A stretch of DNA of 51,476 nucleotides from Gammaproteobacteria bacterium (GCA_029244985.1 JAQWQD010000045.1:1-51476), one strand, 5' to 3'; positions 36,353-46,663 are shown, counted from the stretch's first letter. A program made the numbers and translations. The notes: a model not told the origin generated them from the letters alone.

Positions 36353-37570
36353 CTAAGGCAGATATCTTTCAAACACAAGGCTGGCATTAGTGCCACCAAA
36401 GCCAAAACTGTTCGACATTATTCGATTAAGCTGAATGTTATCTTGGCGCTCTAATGCGATTGGCAAACCTTCGGCCTCTTCATCGAGGTTTTCGATATTG
36501 GCGGAAGCGGCAACAAAGTCATTCTCCATCATTAGTAAGCTATAGATAGCCTCTTGTGCTCCAGCTGCTCCCAGGGAATGTCCGCTTAATGATTTAGTGG
36601 AATTGATAACGGGAATGTTTTCACCGAACAAATTGCGTATCGCTTTTAATTCGGAAACATCACCAGCCGGCGTACTGGTGCCGTGGGTATTTATGTAGTC
36701 AACCGCGTCTGTGGAATTTCCTAGGGCCATTTGCATGGCGCGACCCCCACCTTCGCTAGAGGGAGCAACCATATCAAAACCGTCGGAAGTGGCGCCATAG
36801 CCGGTAATCTCTGCATAGATTTTTGCGCCTCGGGCAAGTGCATGATCCAAAGCTTCAATAACTAGCATGCCCCCTCCGCCAGCAATAACAAAGCCATCAC
36901 GGTCAGCATCAAAAGCACGGGAAGCTTTATCTGGTCTTTCATTGTATTTAGTTGAAAGTGCACCCATCGCATCGAACATGTGTGAAGAAGTCCAATGCTC
37001 TGCTTCACCTCCCCCAGCGAATACGATATCTTGTTTATCCATCTGAATAATTTCAGCAGCGTTGCCAATGCAATGGGCGCTCGTTGCACATGCAGAAGAG
37101 ATGGAATAATTAACGCCTTTTATCTTAAACGGAGTTGCTAGACAGGCCGAGACAGTGCTACTCATGGTGCGGGTCACGCGGTAAGGACCAACTCGTTTTA
37201 CGCCTCTTTCTCGGGCTATGTCGGTTGACTCTAATTGATCAGGCGGGGATCCTCCACCAGACCCGGCAACAATTCCGGATCGCAAATTCGACACCTGATC
37301 TTCTGACAGGCCTGCATCTTCAATTGCCTCTTGCATTGACAAATAAGCGTAAGCAGAAGCATCACCCATAAAACGTAAAATTTTTCGATCAATTAGCTCT
37401 GATGTGTCGATTTGCACTGTGCCACTAACGTGGCTGCGCATGCCAACCTCCACATAGGATTCGTTATGACGAATTCCGCTGCGTCCATGCTTCAATGAAT
37501 CTAATACTTCGGTCTTACTATTGCCTAGACATGACACGATACCGATACCGGTAATGACAGTGCGTCGCAT
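36353..37570 (-). CDS. fabB: Beta-ketoacyl-ACP synthase I FabB
   Basis: Condensing enzyme of unsaturated fatty-acid synthesis, 405 residues. The catalytic triad is Cys161 ([13 protein letters not shown]), His296 ([11 protein letters not shown]) and His331 ([12 protein letters not shown]). It lies 23 bp after fabA, as in the fabA-fabB operon of Pseudomonas; the pairing tells it from FabF. It extends cis-3-decenoyl-ACP made by FabA. Confidence 0.96.
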   Translation of the reverse strand: MRRTVITGIGIVSCLGNSKTEVLDSLKHGRSGIRHNESYVEVGMRSHVSGTVQIDTSELIDRKILRFMGDASAYAYLSMQEAIEDAGLSEDQVSNLRSGIVAGSGGGSPPDQLESTDIARERGVKRVGPYRVTRTMSSTVSACLATPFKIKGVNYSISSACATSAHCIGNAAEIIQMDKQDIVFAGGGEAEHWTSSHMFDAMGALSTKYNERPDKASRAFDADRDGFVIAGGGGMLVIEALDHALARGAKIYAEITGYGATSDGFDMVAPSSEGGGRAMQMALGNSTDAVDYINTHGTSTPAGDVSELKAIRNLFGENIPVINSTKSLSGHSLGAAGAQEAIYSLLMMENDFVAASANIENLDEEAEGLPIALERQDNIQLNRIMSNSFGFGGTNASLVFERYLP

Positions 37571-37593
37571 AGCGGCCTCTTTAGATGTATTAA

Positions 37594-38130
37594 CTAAAAT
37601 GACTGGTCAGTTGTAAACAACCCAACTTTTAGTGCTTTGGTTCTGTAAATAACATTGCCGTCAACAGCAACTGTACCATCAGCAATACCTACTACGAGTT
37701 TACGATCAATTACGCGACTCATTGAAAGGTCATAAACAACTTTTTTAGCTGTAGGTAAAATTTCGCCAGTAAATTTTACTTCACCTGCCCCTAAAGCTCT
37801 CCCTTTTCCGAGAAATCCTCTCCAGCCAAGGAAAAATCCGACTAGTTGCCATAACGCATCTAAGCCAAGGCATCCGGGCATTACTGGGTCACCTGGAAAA
37901 TGGCAGTCGAAAAACCATAAGTCTGGATTTATATCCAACTCAGCGATTATCTGGCCACGCCCAAACTCCCCGCCATCCGAGTTTATCTCAGTGATTCGAT
38001 TCAACATTAGCATATTATTGATTGGCAATTTGGCATTCTGAAGGCCAAATAATTTACCGTAACCACATTCGACGAGCTCGGGTAGCTCATAAGAACTTTT
38101 GGGAACGAAGCCTTCATTCCTTGGTTTCAT
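37594..38130 (-). CDS. fabA: 3-hydroxydecanoyl-ACP dehydratase/isomerase FabA
   Basis: Introduces the double bond of anaerobic unsaturated fatty-acid synthesis by dehydration and trans-2/cis-3 isomerisation at C10. It has 178 residues. His77 in [14 protein letters not shown] and Asp91 (GLDALWQ) match the E. coli catalytic pair His70/Asp84. A strong ribosome site GGAGGGG lies about 9 nt before the ATG. It is first in fabA-fabB, divergent from the mannose genes. Confidence 0.97.
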   Translation of the reverse strand: MKPRNEGFVPKSSYELPELVECGYGKLFGLQNAKLPINNMLMLNRITEINSDGGEFGRGQIIAELDINPDLWFFDCHFPGDPVMPGCLGLDALWQLVGFFLGWRGFLGKGRALGAGEVKFTGEILPTAKKVVYDLSMSRVIDRKLVVGIADGTVAVDGNVIYRTKALKVGLFTTDQSF

Positions 38131-38306
38131 TGGGATTACGCCCCTCCAGGGCAGAGTTTACGAGGGCTGTGATGTTATCGCGCTAAGCATAATTAATCGA
38201 TATCAATTTCACTTCAAAGCCAGCTATTAATTACTGAATTATCGCATCTTTATTCAAATCCAGGATTATTTGTTACTATTATCGCTTGAATTTTTAGGTG
38301 AATTCT

Positions 38307-39731
38307 ATGTTAATTCCCGTTGTAATAGCTGGGGGCATTGGATCTAGGCTCTGGCCAGTTTCCAGGACCTTATTGCCGAAGCAATTTATTCATTTTCAGC
38401 AATTTGGTGGATCTCTCTTTCAAAATACTTTGAACCGGCTAAACGGAATCGAAGATATTTCCCAACCGTTAGTAGTGTGCAATGAAGAACATCGATTTTT
38501 AGTGGCAGAGCAGCTGAGAACCCTTGGTGAGCTTGACAGTAAAATAATACTTGAACCATTTGGGAAAGATACCGCCCCAGCGGTAGCCATGGCAGCCTTA
38601 TGCGCAATTCAAGAAAATCCAGATGCGTTGTTATTAGTTCTTCCAGCAGATCATATTATCAAAGATACTGATCGATTCCAGTCAGCGATAAGCGAAGCGG
38701 AAAAACTTGCTAAGAAAAATAAATTAGTAACCTTTGGAATAGTGCCAGATGCCCCAGAAATAGGTTACGGTTATATAGAAAAAGGAAGCCAGCTGGAGGG
38801 CTCGGATGGGTTCGCTGTAGCACGATTTGTTGAAAAACCAGATTTAGCCGACGCTATATCTTACTTAGAGGCCAGAACTTATTTTTGGAACAGTGGAATG
38901 TTTATGTTCTCAGCCCAATTGTTTCTGAGCGAGCTTGAGGTGTATTCCAGAGATATATACGAAGTTTGCGTAGAAACCTTCGCAGCAATTATAAAAGACA
39001 ACGATTTTATGAGAATTCCTGAGTCGAGATTCAATGCTTGTCGTAGCGATTCTATTGACTACGCAGTAATGGAGAAAACCGCGAATGCAGCAATGATTCC
39101 TTTGGATGCAGGTTGGAATGACCTGGGCGCTTGGGAGGCTTTGTGGAAAGTTGGTAGCAAAGATGCTACTGGCAATGTCATTAGTGGAGATGTCCTCCTT
39201 AACCAGGTTAACAACAGTTATATTCAAGCCGAATCAAGGTTAGTTGCAGCAGTAGGCATTGAGGATACGGTAATTATCGAAACAGCTGATGCTGTCCTAG
39301 TGTCCAACAAAAAATCCGCTCAGACGGTAAAACAAATAGTTGAACAACTCGAAGCGAAGAAGCGAATAGAAGGTGTGAGTCATACGAAGGTTTTTCGGCC
39401 GTGGGGTTCTTATGAGTCATTGATGAACACTGATGGTTATCAAGTTAAACATATTATTGTTAACCCCGGCGAGTCACTCTCTTTGCAAATGCATCATCAT
39501 CGCGCTGAGCATTGGACAGTTATTAAGGGTAAGGGTGTTATAACTTGTGATGGAAAAGAAATAGCCCTGGGAGTGAACGAAAATATATTTATTCCATTGG
39601 GCAGCAAGCATAGGCTTGCCAACCCATTTTCTGAGTCCGTTGAAATTATCGAAGTACAAGTTGGAGATTATCTCAGTGAGGATGATATTGTTCGCTTCGA
39701 AGATCAATACGGGAGACTCGAAAAACCATGA
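38307..39731 (+). CDS. Mannose-1-phosphate guanylyltransferase/mannose-6-phosphate isomerase
   Basis: Bifunctional type II PMI-GMP enzyme (ManC/AlgA/CpsB family), 474 residues. The N-terminal nucleotidyltransferase starts MLIPVVIAGGIGSRLWPVSR; the C-terminal cupin isomerase has the metal-binding LQMHHHRAEHWTVIKG. It makes mannose-6-P from fructose-6-P and GDP-mannose from mannose-1-P. ATG 38307 is chosen because AGGTG precedes it by 7 nt; a GTG at 38298 lies within that site. A good -10 (TATTAT) with a weak -35 lies upstream. Phosphomannomutase follows, completing the GDP-mannose route. Confidence 0.93.
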   Translation: MLIPVVIAGGIGSRLWPVSRTLLPKQFIHFQQFGGSLFQNTLNRLNGIEDISQPLVVCNEEHRFLVAEQLRTLGELDSKIILEPFGKDTAPAVAMAALCAIQENPDALLLVLPADHIIKDTDRFQSAISEAEKLAKKNKLVTFGIVPDAPEIGYGYIEKGSQLEGSDGFAVARFVEKPDLADAISYLEARTYFWNSGMFMFSAQLFLSELEVYSRDIYEVCVETFAAIIKDNDFMRIPESRFNACRSDSIDYAVMEKTANAAMIPLDAGWNDLGAWEALWKVGSKDATGNVISGDVLLNQVNNSYIQAESRLVAAVGIEDTVIIETADAVLVSNKKSAQTVKQIVEQLEAKKRIEGVSHTKVFRPWGSYESLMNTDGYQVKHIIVNPGESLSLQMHHHRAEHWTVIKGKGVITCDGKEIALGVNENIFIPLGSKHRLANPFSESVEIIEVQVGDYLSEDDIVRFEDQYGRLEKP

Positions 39732-39894
39732 CTTCGATTAATAATTACTTTTCCCTACCCACTGCCATATACCCTTCATCTCAGCACTAAAGAGTATAGT
39801 GGTTGCTTATAAATTTCAGGTCAAGCAGCTTAGATTTTGCAAGTACCGATGAATATGTTGCTGTCTCTAATTACACATTTGATTTAAAGCATAA

Positions 39895-41247
39895 ATGACT
39901 CAAGAACTTACCTGCTTTACAGCTTACGATATACGTGGCCGAATTCCAGATCAGCTCGATGAAGGAATCGCCTACCGAATCGGTCGTGCTTACGCAGAAT
40001 TTTTAACACCGAACGAAGTAGTGGTCGGCTTTGACATCCGCCTGACTAGTCAAGGTCTTTGTAATGCACTTTCTCGAGGGCTGACTGACTCTGGTGTAAA
40101 TGTAATTGCTATTGGGCAATGTGGCACGGAAGAAGTTTATTTTGGCACGTCTCATCTAAATGCAGATGGTGGAATTATCGTGACTGCAAGCCATAATCCA
40201 AAAGACTACAACGGCATGAAACTTGTTCGTGAAAATTCAAAGCCGATCAGTGGCGATAGTGGGCTTAATACAATTAAGCAGTTAGCCGAAAAAAATGAGT
40301 TTGAGGAGACACTCAAAAAAGGGGAGGTTTCAGCGCGCTGCATCAGAGCGGCTTATGTAGATCACTTGTTAAGCTTCATTAATACAGAATCAATTAAGCC
40401 AATGAAAATCATCTGTAATGCCGGCAATGGAGCAGCGGGGCCGACTATTGACTCGTTGGAGTCCAGACTTCCTTTTGAGTTCATTAAAATACAGCATAAT
40501 GCCGATGGCAATTTCCCCAATGGTGTTCCGAATCCACTTATAGCAGAAAACCGGTCGTCTACCATTGAAGCAATTTCAGATCATAACGCAGATTTAGGGA
40601 TAGCCTGGGACGGTGATTTTGATCGTTGCTTTTTCTTTGATGAGCAGGGCCGATTTATCGAAGGTTATTACATTGTCGGTCTTTTGGCCCAATCATTCTT
40701 AGAGGCTCATCCGGGTGCGAAAGTTATTCATGACCCGCGATTAACGTGGAATACTATTGAGATAGTAGAGAAGATGGGTGGCAATGCAATTTGCTGTAAA
40801 ACAGGTCATGCCTTCATTAAAGAACGGATGCGTATAGAAGATGCGGTCTATGGTGGCGAAATGAGCGCTCATCATTATTTTAAAGATTTTTTCTATTGCG
40901 ATAGTGGGATGGTGCCTTGGCTACTAGTCACTGAGTTGATGTCAATCCAAGACAAAACTCTGGGAGAATTAGTTAGCGCATGTATGGCAAGTCATCCGGC
41001 AAGCGGTGAAATAAACAGTAAAATAAAAGATCCTCTAGCACTACTTCAAGCCATTGAGAAGCAGTATAGCAAAGACGCCGAATCTGTTGATTATATAGAT
41101 GGCCTTTCAGTAAATTTTTCGGAATGGCGATTCAACTTGCGCATGTCGAACACCGAACCAGTCGTGAGGCTTAACGTCGAATCTAAGGGTAATCAATTGT
41201 TAATGGAGGAGAAGACTAAAGAATTATTAAATCTCATTCGAGCTTAA
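39895..41247 (+). CDS. Phosphomannomutase/phosphoglucomutase
   Basis: Alpha-D-phosphohexomutase of 450 residues (AlgC/ManB family). The phosphoserine loop is [13 protein letters not shown] with Ser99; the metal-binding loop is DGDFDRCF; the sugar-binding loop [10 protein letters not shown] and phosphate-binding [13 protein letters not shown] are present. It interconverts mannose-6-P and mannose-1-P. It follows the GDP-mannose enzyme after 163 bp. No glycosyltransferase, export or epimerase gene follows, so the product (exopolysaccharide, O-antigen or glycoprotein) cannot be told. Confidence 0.94.
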   Translation: MTQELTCFTAYDIRGRIPDQLDEGIAYRIGRAYAEFLTPNEVVVGFDIRLTSQGLCNALSRGLTDSGVNVIAIGQCGTEEVYFGTSHLNADGGIIVTASHNPKDYNGMKLVRENSKPISGDSGLNTIKQLAEKNEFEETLKKGEVSARCIRAAYVDHLLSFINTESIKPMKIICNAGNGAAGPTIDSLESRLPFEFIKIQHNADGNFPNGVPNPLIAENRSSTIEAISDHNADLGIAWDGDFDRCFFFDEQGRFIEGYYIVGLLAQSFLEAHPGAKVIHDPRLTWNTIEIVEKMGGNAICCKTGHAFIKERMRIEDAVYGGEMSAHHYFKDFFYCDSGMVPWLLVTELMSIQDKTLGELVSACMASHPASGEINSKIKDPLALLQAIEKQYSKDAESVDYIDGLSVNFSEWRFNLRMSNTEPVVRLNVESKGNQLLMEEKTKELLNLIRA

Positions 41248-41304
41248 TTCTGTTTGTCTTTTTCAAGGTGTATGCAGTAGGGCAAGACATAAAAATAAAT
41301 TCAA

Positions 41305-42090
41305 ATGAAACTTAAAATTTATCAAATTGATGCTTTTGCTGGAAAACCATTCGAAGGTAATCCTGCTGCTATAGTGCCGCTGGAAGAATGGCTTCCTGAA
41401 AACATAATGCAACAAATAGCGCAGGAAAATAATCTAGCTGAAACGGCTTATTATGTGCCGATAGACGATGGCTTTCACATTAAATGGTTTACGCCGGTTA
41501 CGGAAGTTAAGCTCTGTGGCCATGCGACTTTGGCCTCCGCTTTTGTTCTATTCAATGAATGCGCTTATGCTTCAGATGTTATTACCTTTGATTCTTTATC
41601 TGGCTTGTTATCCGTGACAAGGAATGGTGACTTACTTACTCTTGATTTCCCAAACCAAATACCTGTTTCTTGTAAGACTCCGCGCGAGTTAAGTCATGGA
41701 CTAGGAGTGGAACCGTCTATGTGTTTTGCAAATGAGGATTACATGGCGATTTTTGAAAGTGAGGAAATAGTCGCTAGTTTAAATCCGAATGGGCTGTACC
41801 TGGAGCAATTGAATCGTCGTGGTGTCATCGCTACTGCCCCCTCTAGCGAATATGATTTTGTATCTCGTTTCTTCGCGCCAAAATTGGACGTATTAGAAGA
41901 CCCCGTCACAGGCTCTTCGTTTACGCATCTTATTCCCTATTGGGCGAATCGACTTGGAAAGCAAAAAATGTGTGCAAAACAAATTTCCCCTCGAGGAGGA
42001 ATAGTTCATTGTGAGTTGAAAGAAGATCGAGTGCTGATTGGGGGAAGTGCTGTAAAATATTTGGAAGGTGAAATTATTCTCTGTGACTAA
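41305..42090 (+). CDS. PhzF family isomerase-like protein
   Basis: Protein of 261 residues with the diaminopimelate-epimerase-like fold of PhzF. It starts MKLKIYQIDAFAGKPFEGNPAAIVPL, with the conserved Glu46 (NLAETAYYV) at the catalytic position, and a second-half motif FAPKLDVLEDPVTGSSFTHL. Members isomerise or act in phenazine synthesis, but most homologues outside phz clusters have unknown substrates. No other phenazine gene is nearby, so that role is not supported. It lies 57 bp after the phosphomutase. Confidence 0.9.
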   Translation: MKLKIYQIDAFAGKPFEGNPAAIVPLEEWLPENIMQQIAQENNLAETAYYVPIDDGFHIKWFTPVTEVKLCGHATLASAFVLFNECAYASDVITFDSLSGLLSVTRNGDLLTLDFPNQIPVSCKTPRELSHGLGVEPSMCFANEDYMAIFESEEIVASLNPNGLYLEQLNRRGVIATAPSSEYDFVSRFFAPKLDVLEDPVTGSSFTHLIPYWANRLGKQKMCAKQISPRGGIVHCELKEDRVLIGGSAVKYLEGEIILCD

Positions 42091-42146
42091 AGATATGATT
42101 GTTAAAGAGTTACAAAGGGAAGTCAGAAATTTTTTGAAGCGATGCT

Positions 42147-42521
42147 ATGAATATTAAATATTTACAACTCGTCGTAGCTGCATTTACTATTGAAATAATT
42201 AGTGTGTTGGTGCTGGCAATTCTGATTGCGTTATTTGGCCCATCTGATCCGGCGCTAATCCAAGCTTTTTCAGAAAATTTGGCCTATTGGTTGGGTCCTA
42301 CTACAGGTTTTTTATTTTGCTTTACCGGCGCTTATTTGCTAACTCGACCATTATCCCATTCACGAATTCCAAATGGGGTATTGTTAGGGTTGCTCGTCGC
42401 GATCATTGATGTAAGTATTTTTTTAAGAAGCGATTTTGGCTTTCAGATTATTTACCTTTTTACTAATACTGGCAAAATTGTAGCTGGGACATTAGGTGCC
42501 TATGTCGCCGAGAAAATATGA
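42147..42521 (+). CDS. Small integral membrane protein, unknown function
   Basis: Hydrophobic protein of 124 residues with about four predicted membrane helices (roughly 7-29, 45-66, 78-95, 103-120). Charged residues are few and lie in the loops (TRPLSHSRIP). I do not recognise the family. It lies 56 bp after the PhzF gene on the same strand and faces the GNAT gene convergently. Real coding is supported by the long open frame, the ATG start and the regular hydrophobic pattern. Confidence 0.72.
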   Translation: MNIKYLQLVVAAFTIEIISVLVLAILIALFGPSDPALIQAFSENLAYWLGPTTGFLFCFTGAYLLTRPLSHSRIPNGVLLGLLVAIIDVSIFLRSDFGFQIIYLFTNTGKIVAGTLGAYVAEKI

Positions 42522-42585
42522 CATAGAAGTCTATGATATTTGAAGTGATCATTGAAGCTGAGAATTTTAAGAAGTTCTAGAACCT

Positions 42586-43026
42586 CTAGGCCGATAAAAG
42601 CATTGTTATGCTGTGTTCGTCTTCCTCAATTTCCTCGAAGCCAATTCTGAAGTGAAAATCGATTGCGGGGTTAGTTTTGAGTACACTTAATCGCACTGGT
42701 TTATGTTTTGCAGCGGCAATCCGTTTGACTTCTATAGCCATTAGTGATCCCCACCCTTGTCTTTGTTGGGCAGGTTCAACAAGTATCATGTCTAGCACTA
42801 GATGATCTGGTTTTTCGCTGATGTGAAAACCGCCAACCTGATGGCCTTGCGCCTCTATAAATCTGAATTGATTTATAGGAAGGCTCGTCAGAAACCCTTC
42901 GCGCTGGATTACTTCATCCCAGCCCCAGGCTTCATCGATATAATGCTGCATGGTTCGGCGGAACAAGCCGAAGATCCATTGCTCGTCTGCAGCTTCACCG
43001 GTACGAAGCTTATATTTTTTTGGCAT
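42586..43026 (-). CDS. GNAT family N-acetyltransferase
   Basis: Acetyl-CoA-dependent acetyltransferase of 146 residues. The fold signature is the V-shaped strand plus the loop LVEPAQQRQGWGSLMAIEVKR (Q/RxxGxG/A motif for CoA binding), and the C-terminal LKTNPAIDFHFRIGFEEIEE. The substrate is unknown. Its start lies just before the pgi stop (2 bp gap) on the same strand, so it is likely co-transcribed with pgi. Confidence 0.87.
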   Translation of the reverse strand: MPKKYKLRTGEAADEQWIFGLFRRTMQHYIDEAWGWDEVIQREGFLTSLPINQFRFIEAQGHQVGGFHISEKPDHLVLDMILVEPAQQRQGWGSLMAIEVKRIAAAKHKPVRLSVLKTNPAIDFHFRIGFEEIEEDEHSITMLLSA

Positions 43027-43028
43027 AA

Positions 43029-44609
43029 CTAGGTCGTGGATTCGCGGACAGAATCAATTAATGCAGCAGTCGACTGATCAATTTCTTTCAAGCTGTTTTC
43101 GAGTTGAAGTGCATTAAGAATTTCTTTGGAGAGCTCTTTGCCTAATTCAACCCCCCATTGGTCAAAAGCATTGATGTTCCATATGACACTTTGTACATAA
43201 GTTTTATGCTCATAAAGTGCAATTAAACACCCGAGGTTATGTGGATTAAGTTGGCTTATTAGTAGGGTATTGCTGGGCTTATTGCCAGGAATATTTCGTG
43301 ATGCTTGATCAAGTGCCGGTTTTCCGGACATTAGTGCAAGACTTTGGCTGAAACAATTTGCCAACAAATACTGATGTCTCTCAAGAGCATTTAGGCTTTT
43401 ATCTATAGTATTAATAAAAGCAATAAAATCGACTGGTATGAATTCTGTCCCCTGGTGCAAGAGCTGGAAATACGAATGTTGCCCACTTGTGCCAGCAGTA
43501 CCCCATAAGACCTCTGCGCTATTGGTTTGAATATCCCTCCCGTGAATATCAACGCGCTTTCCTAGGCTCTCCATATAGAGTTGTTGAGAGTAGGACGGGA
43601 ACTGTTTTAGATGCTGGCTATAAGGAACAATGGCACTGCTATGACAATCAAAAAACCCACGGTACCATATGCTCATCAAAGCCATTATGACTGGCAAATT
43701 TTCATTTAGGTCAGCGAATTGGAAATGCTCATCCATAGAATGAGCGCCGGCAAGTAACTCTCTGAATTGTGGCATTCCCACCAACAGAGCGATTGGAAGA
43801 CCAATAGCAGACCATAAAGAAAATCGACCGCCTACCCACTCCCATATCGGTAAAACGTTTGTCTCTGCGACTCCAAAATCTTTGGCAGCATCTATGTTTG
43901 AGGTCACAGCAATGAAGTGATTCTTTATGAGGTCAGTCGATTCCGTCCCTGACAGCAACCATGTCTTAGCCGTCTCGGCATTTAGTTGTGTCTCTATAGT
44001 TGTAAATGATTTCGATGCAATTATAAAAAGTGTAGTCGCGGGAACTAAATTCTTCAATATGCCATTTAAATGGGCGGGATCGACATTCGAAACAAAGTGC
44101 AGGTTTAGGTCGCTGACCGAAAAATCAATTAAGGCTTCACAAACCATCGAAGGTCCGAGATCAGAGCCGCCAATTCCAATATTTACGACGTCTCGAATGG
44201 GCTTACCGTTATAGCCTTTCCATGTTCCCAAATTAATTGCACTAACAATTTCATCCATATTCTTCAGGCAGTTGACGATTTCAAAATGAGGGTTATTTTT
44301 TTCTGGAATACGCAACGCAGTATGCAGTGCTGCACGGTCTTCACTGCAGTTTACTTTTTCCCCGGCAAACATCGCTTTGATAGCTGCAGGTAGTTGGCAT
44401 TCTTTTGCCAGCTCAATCAATGCCTTCAGGCTCTCCGAAGTTATAAAGTTTTTAGAAAAATCTAAAAGTAAATCTTCGTGGGTGAGTGAAAAAGACTTGA
44501 AGCGATTTTTTTCACTAAACAAATTAACAAGGCGAAAATTTTCCTGCTTAAACTCTTCGCTTAGGCTCTGCAGATTCTTCCATGCTGAAGTCTCGGTTAA
44601 AGTGACCAT
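43029..44609 (-). CDS. pgi: Glucose-6-phosphate isomerase
   Basis: Interconverts glucose-6-P and fructose-6-P, 526 residues. It has the PGI signatures VNIGIGGSDLGPSM, IIASKSFTTIETQLNA and VGGRFSLWSAIGLPIAL, plus the C-terminal NINAFDQWGVELGKELS. The active-site Glu and His region is in YSQQLYMESLGKRVDIHG. Its product fructose-6-P is the start of the GDP-mannose route encoded 4 kb away. It lies between the GNAT gene and the sterol-desaturase-like gene on the minus strand (7-bp gap to the latter). Confidence 0.98.
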   Translation of the reverse strand: MVTLTETSAWKNLQSLSEEFKQENFRLVNLFSEKNRFKSFSLTHEDLLLDFSKNFITSESLKALIELAKECQLPAAIKAMFAGEKVNCSEDRAALHTALRIPEKNNPHFEIVNCLKNMDEIVSAINLGTWKGYNGKPIRDVVNIGIGGSDLGPSMVCEALIDFSVSDLNLHFVSNVDPAHLNGILKNLVPATTLFIIASKSFTTIETQLNAETAKTWLLSGTESTDLIKNHFIAVTSNIDAAKDFGVAETNVLPIWEWVGGRFSLWSAIGLPIALLVGMPQFRELLAGAHSMDEHFQFADLNENLPVIMALMSIWYRGFFDCHSSAIVPYSQHLKQFPSYSQQLYMESLGKRVDIHGRDIQTNSAEVLWGTAGTSGQHSYFQLLHQGTEFIPVDFIAFINTIDKSLNALERHQYLLANCFSQSLALMSGKPALDQASRNIPGNKPSNTLLISQLNPHNLGCLIALYEHKTYVQSVIWNINAFDQWGVELGKELSKEILNALQLENSLKEIDQSTAALIDSVRESTT

Positions 44610-44616
44610 TTTTCAG

Positions 44617-45483
44617 TTAATCGCGTTTTGCTTCCAATGAGTTCGTATTGTTATTTTTAGGTTTTCGGAAAAGGCCTATCCAGCCATCTTTCTTCGCTAT
44701 TTTGTAGCAATCAACAAAGGGTTGATAATGCTGAACTATTATGTTGTTACTGTATTCGGGGATTCCAAAATTGTCTGGTACTTTTCCTTTAGGGTAATAC
44801 GCAGTCCCGAATATCCAGTCCAGAAAATTAAATTCTGCTGAAAAATTTTTGTCGATGGCCTCGGGATGATTTGAATGATGCCATCTATGGAATTTCGGGT
44901 TACTCATAAAGTAACCCAGCCAGTGAGCATCTTTGATATTTCCATGACCATAACGGCCCCAGAAATCATTGAAACATACAAACAAAAAAGCCATCTCTGG
45001 ATCTGGTTGAAAATAAGTAATCAATAGTAAGAAGGGGCCGGCAAAGAGCGTCTTGTCAATTATGTGAAAACGGCTCGTGGAAAACGAATCTAGAGTCAGA
45101 GAGCTGTGGTGCACGCGATGGAATTGCCAAAGCATGGGTACCTTATGGCTAAGATAATGCGCCCCATAAAAAGTAACATGCCCAAAGAGTAAAATTGCGA
45201 TGAAGCTTATTGCCCAATGTGCTCCAATCAACCCACCTCTAAGGAAAGGTCCTTGACCTAGATTCTCCTGAGCATAAATTGCAAGCCAGGTAATTAAAGC
45301 AGCATTTAACATGGTCCACAGATGGACGCGATGATATGTATGAATTAAGTCATTAATCATTCCTTTGCGTACAAACTTTTGGCCCTTTAGAGGGAATAGC
45401 CTTTCAAGAATAGGAATTATCCAAATCCATCCCCAGAGTGAGAGTATTTGTAGCCATTGTTGTATTGTGGGAGAAATTGTCAC
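44617..45483 (-). CDS. Fatty-acid hydroxylase / sterol desaturase superfamily protein
   Basis: Integral membrane di-iron enzyme of 288 residues. The three histidine clusters are H109xxxxH113 (GAHYLSHK), HRVHH (122-126) and HRWHH (199-203). About four hydrophobic segments lie at 14-30, 57-72, 88-105 and 146-172. The superfamily hydroxylates or desaturates lipids, sterols, hopanoids or carotenoids; the substrate is not evident. It is the first gene of a minus-strand run with pgi and the GNAT gene. Confidence 0.88.
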   Translation of the reverse strand: MTISPTIQQWLQILSLWGWIWIIPILERLFPLKGQKFVRKGMINDLIHTYHRVHLWTMLNAALITWLAIYAQENLGQGPFLRGGLIGAHWAISFIAILLFGHVTFYGAHYLSHKVPMLWQFHRVHHSSLTLDSFSTSRFHIIDKTLFAGPFLLLITYFQPDPEMAFLFVCFNDFWGRYGHGNIKDAHWLGYFMSNPKFHRWHHSNHPEAIDKNFSAEFNFLDWIFGTAYYPKGKVPDNFGIPEYSNNIIVQHYQPFVDCYKIAKKDGWIGLFRKPKNNNTNSLEAKRD

Positions 45484-45708
45484 GAGATTGGTATTTAGCT
45501 TTTAAAGAATTAGATGATATACCTTTTTCGTGTGACGGCGCACGTATGTGCAAAAAGATACTCTCAATTAAGGGCTATTGAACCCAAAGGCAATATTTTG
45601 TAGTATGCCCGGCTCGTTTTAGTCTAAGATTATTGTCTAAGCCAGATAGCTGATCAAGTCAGGGTCAGATTAGAAGGTCAGTTGATGGCCTAACTAGAAA
45701 CCAACGAA

Positions 45709-45786
45709 GCCGCTATAGCTCAGCCGTGGTAGAGCAGCTGATTTGTAATCAGCAGGTCCCGAGTTCGACTCTTGGTGGCGGCACCA
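45709..45786 (+). tRNA. tRNA-Thr (anticodon UGU)
   Basis: Cloverleaf of 78 nt. The acceptor arm is GCCGCTA pairing with TGGCGGC (one G-T), the D arm is GCTC/GAGC, and the anticodon stem is GCTGA/TCAGC with loop TTTGTAA, so the anticodon TGT reads ACA. The T arm is CCGAG/CTTGG with TTCGACT, and the 3' CCA is encoded. Its A37 is an expected target for the t6A enzyme TsaD. A terminator-like hairpin follows. Confidence 0.97.
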
Positions 45787-45803
45787 TCTTTTTAAAGAAG
45801 AAT

Positions 45804-45825
45804 AGAGAAATCTTTTCTCTTTTTT
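45804..45825 (+). terminator. Intrinsic terminator after tRNA-Thr
   Basis: AGAGAAA (45804-45810) pairs with TTTCTCT (45814-45820) around a 3-nt loop, followed by five further Ts. The stem is AT-rich but the T-run and position 18 nt after the tRNA support a terminator. Confidence 0.6.
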
Positions 45826-46015
45826 AATGAATAAAATTCAATCTTGACCAGAGCCCATTCAGAGTTCTTATATTCTTCAATCTAGGAGCACATATCACTG
45901 CGTAAACAAGGTGCGTGCGCTAAAGGGCGCTTCGGAATACTTCGTTTCGTGGGTCACGATCTTTTTGCATCCATCTGAGTAATCAGTATGATGACCTCAA
46001 AGTGAGAGATTTAAA

Positions 46016-46663
46016 TTGAATCAATCATCTGACCAAGTACAGTTGAAGTTTTGGGGATCTGGAACAGCTCGTACGCTGAGACCTATTTGGGTTGCAGAGG
46101 AGCTTGGTGTCAAATATCAGCTCATGCCGATAGGCCCAAGAACTGGTGAAACGCAGACGCCGGAATATACCGAGCTGAACCCAAAACAAAAAATCCCATT
46201 TTGTGAAGATGGTGAATTGAGGCTCTCTGAGAGTCTCGCAATCTGTCGTTATCTCATTAATAAATACGGAAGTGAAAATACTATCCAAGCCGCGAGCGCC
46301 TTTGAGCAACAAGCGAAGGAAGACGAATGGCTTTGTTTTATCTTCGGCGAGTTGGATGAAACCAGTTTATATGTGATGCGTAGGCATGGTGCTCTTTCAA
46401 AAATCTATGGTGAAGCTCCAGTCGCGATGGAGGCCGCGAGAGAGTACGTGCTTCGACAACTAAAAGTTGTTGATCAGCATATGCTTGGGAAGCGATATAT
46501 ACTTAACGAATGTTTTGGTTTGTCAGACATCTTTCTTACTACCTGTCTGAATTGGATAGAAGCATATGAAATACCCATGTCCGAAGTACTAATTGAATAC
46601 CGAGACAGAATGATTTTGCGAGATGCCTACAAGACGGCAATGAAAATAAACAAGCCTGATTGA
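46016..46663 (+). CDS. Glutathione S-transferase family protein
   Basis: Protein of 215 residues with an N-terminal thioredoxin-like GST domain (about 8-85, including NPKQKIPFCEDGELRLSES with the cis-Pro and Ser turn) and a C-terminal helical domain. The start is TTG at 46016, with GAGAG 7 nt upstream; no in-frame ATG occurs before residue 37. It precedes a family III CoA-transferase gene by 34 bp. The substrate is unknown. Confidence 0.88.
   Translation: MNQSSDQVQLKFWGSGTARTLRPIWVAEELGVKYQLMPIGPRTGETQTPEYTELNPKQKIPFCEDGELRLSESLAICRYLINKYGSENTIQAASAFEQQAKEDEWLCFIFGELDETSLYVMRRHGALSKIYGEAPVAMEAAREYVLRQLKVVDQHMLGKRYILNECFGLSDIFLTTCLNWIEAYEIPMSEVLIEYRDRMILRDAYKTAMKINKPD

Noticed and set aside
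45947..45966. Small hairpin TCGTG/CACGA followed by TCTTTTT before the GST gene
   Set aside because: The stem has only five pairs; no upstream gene on the plus strand other than tRNA-Thr needs it. Not listed as a terminator.
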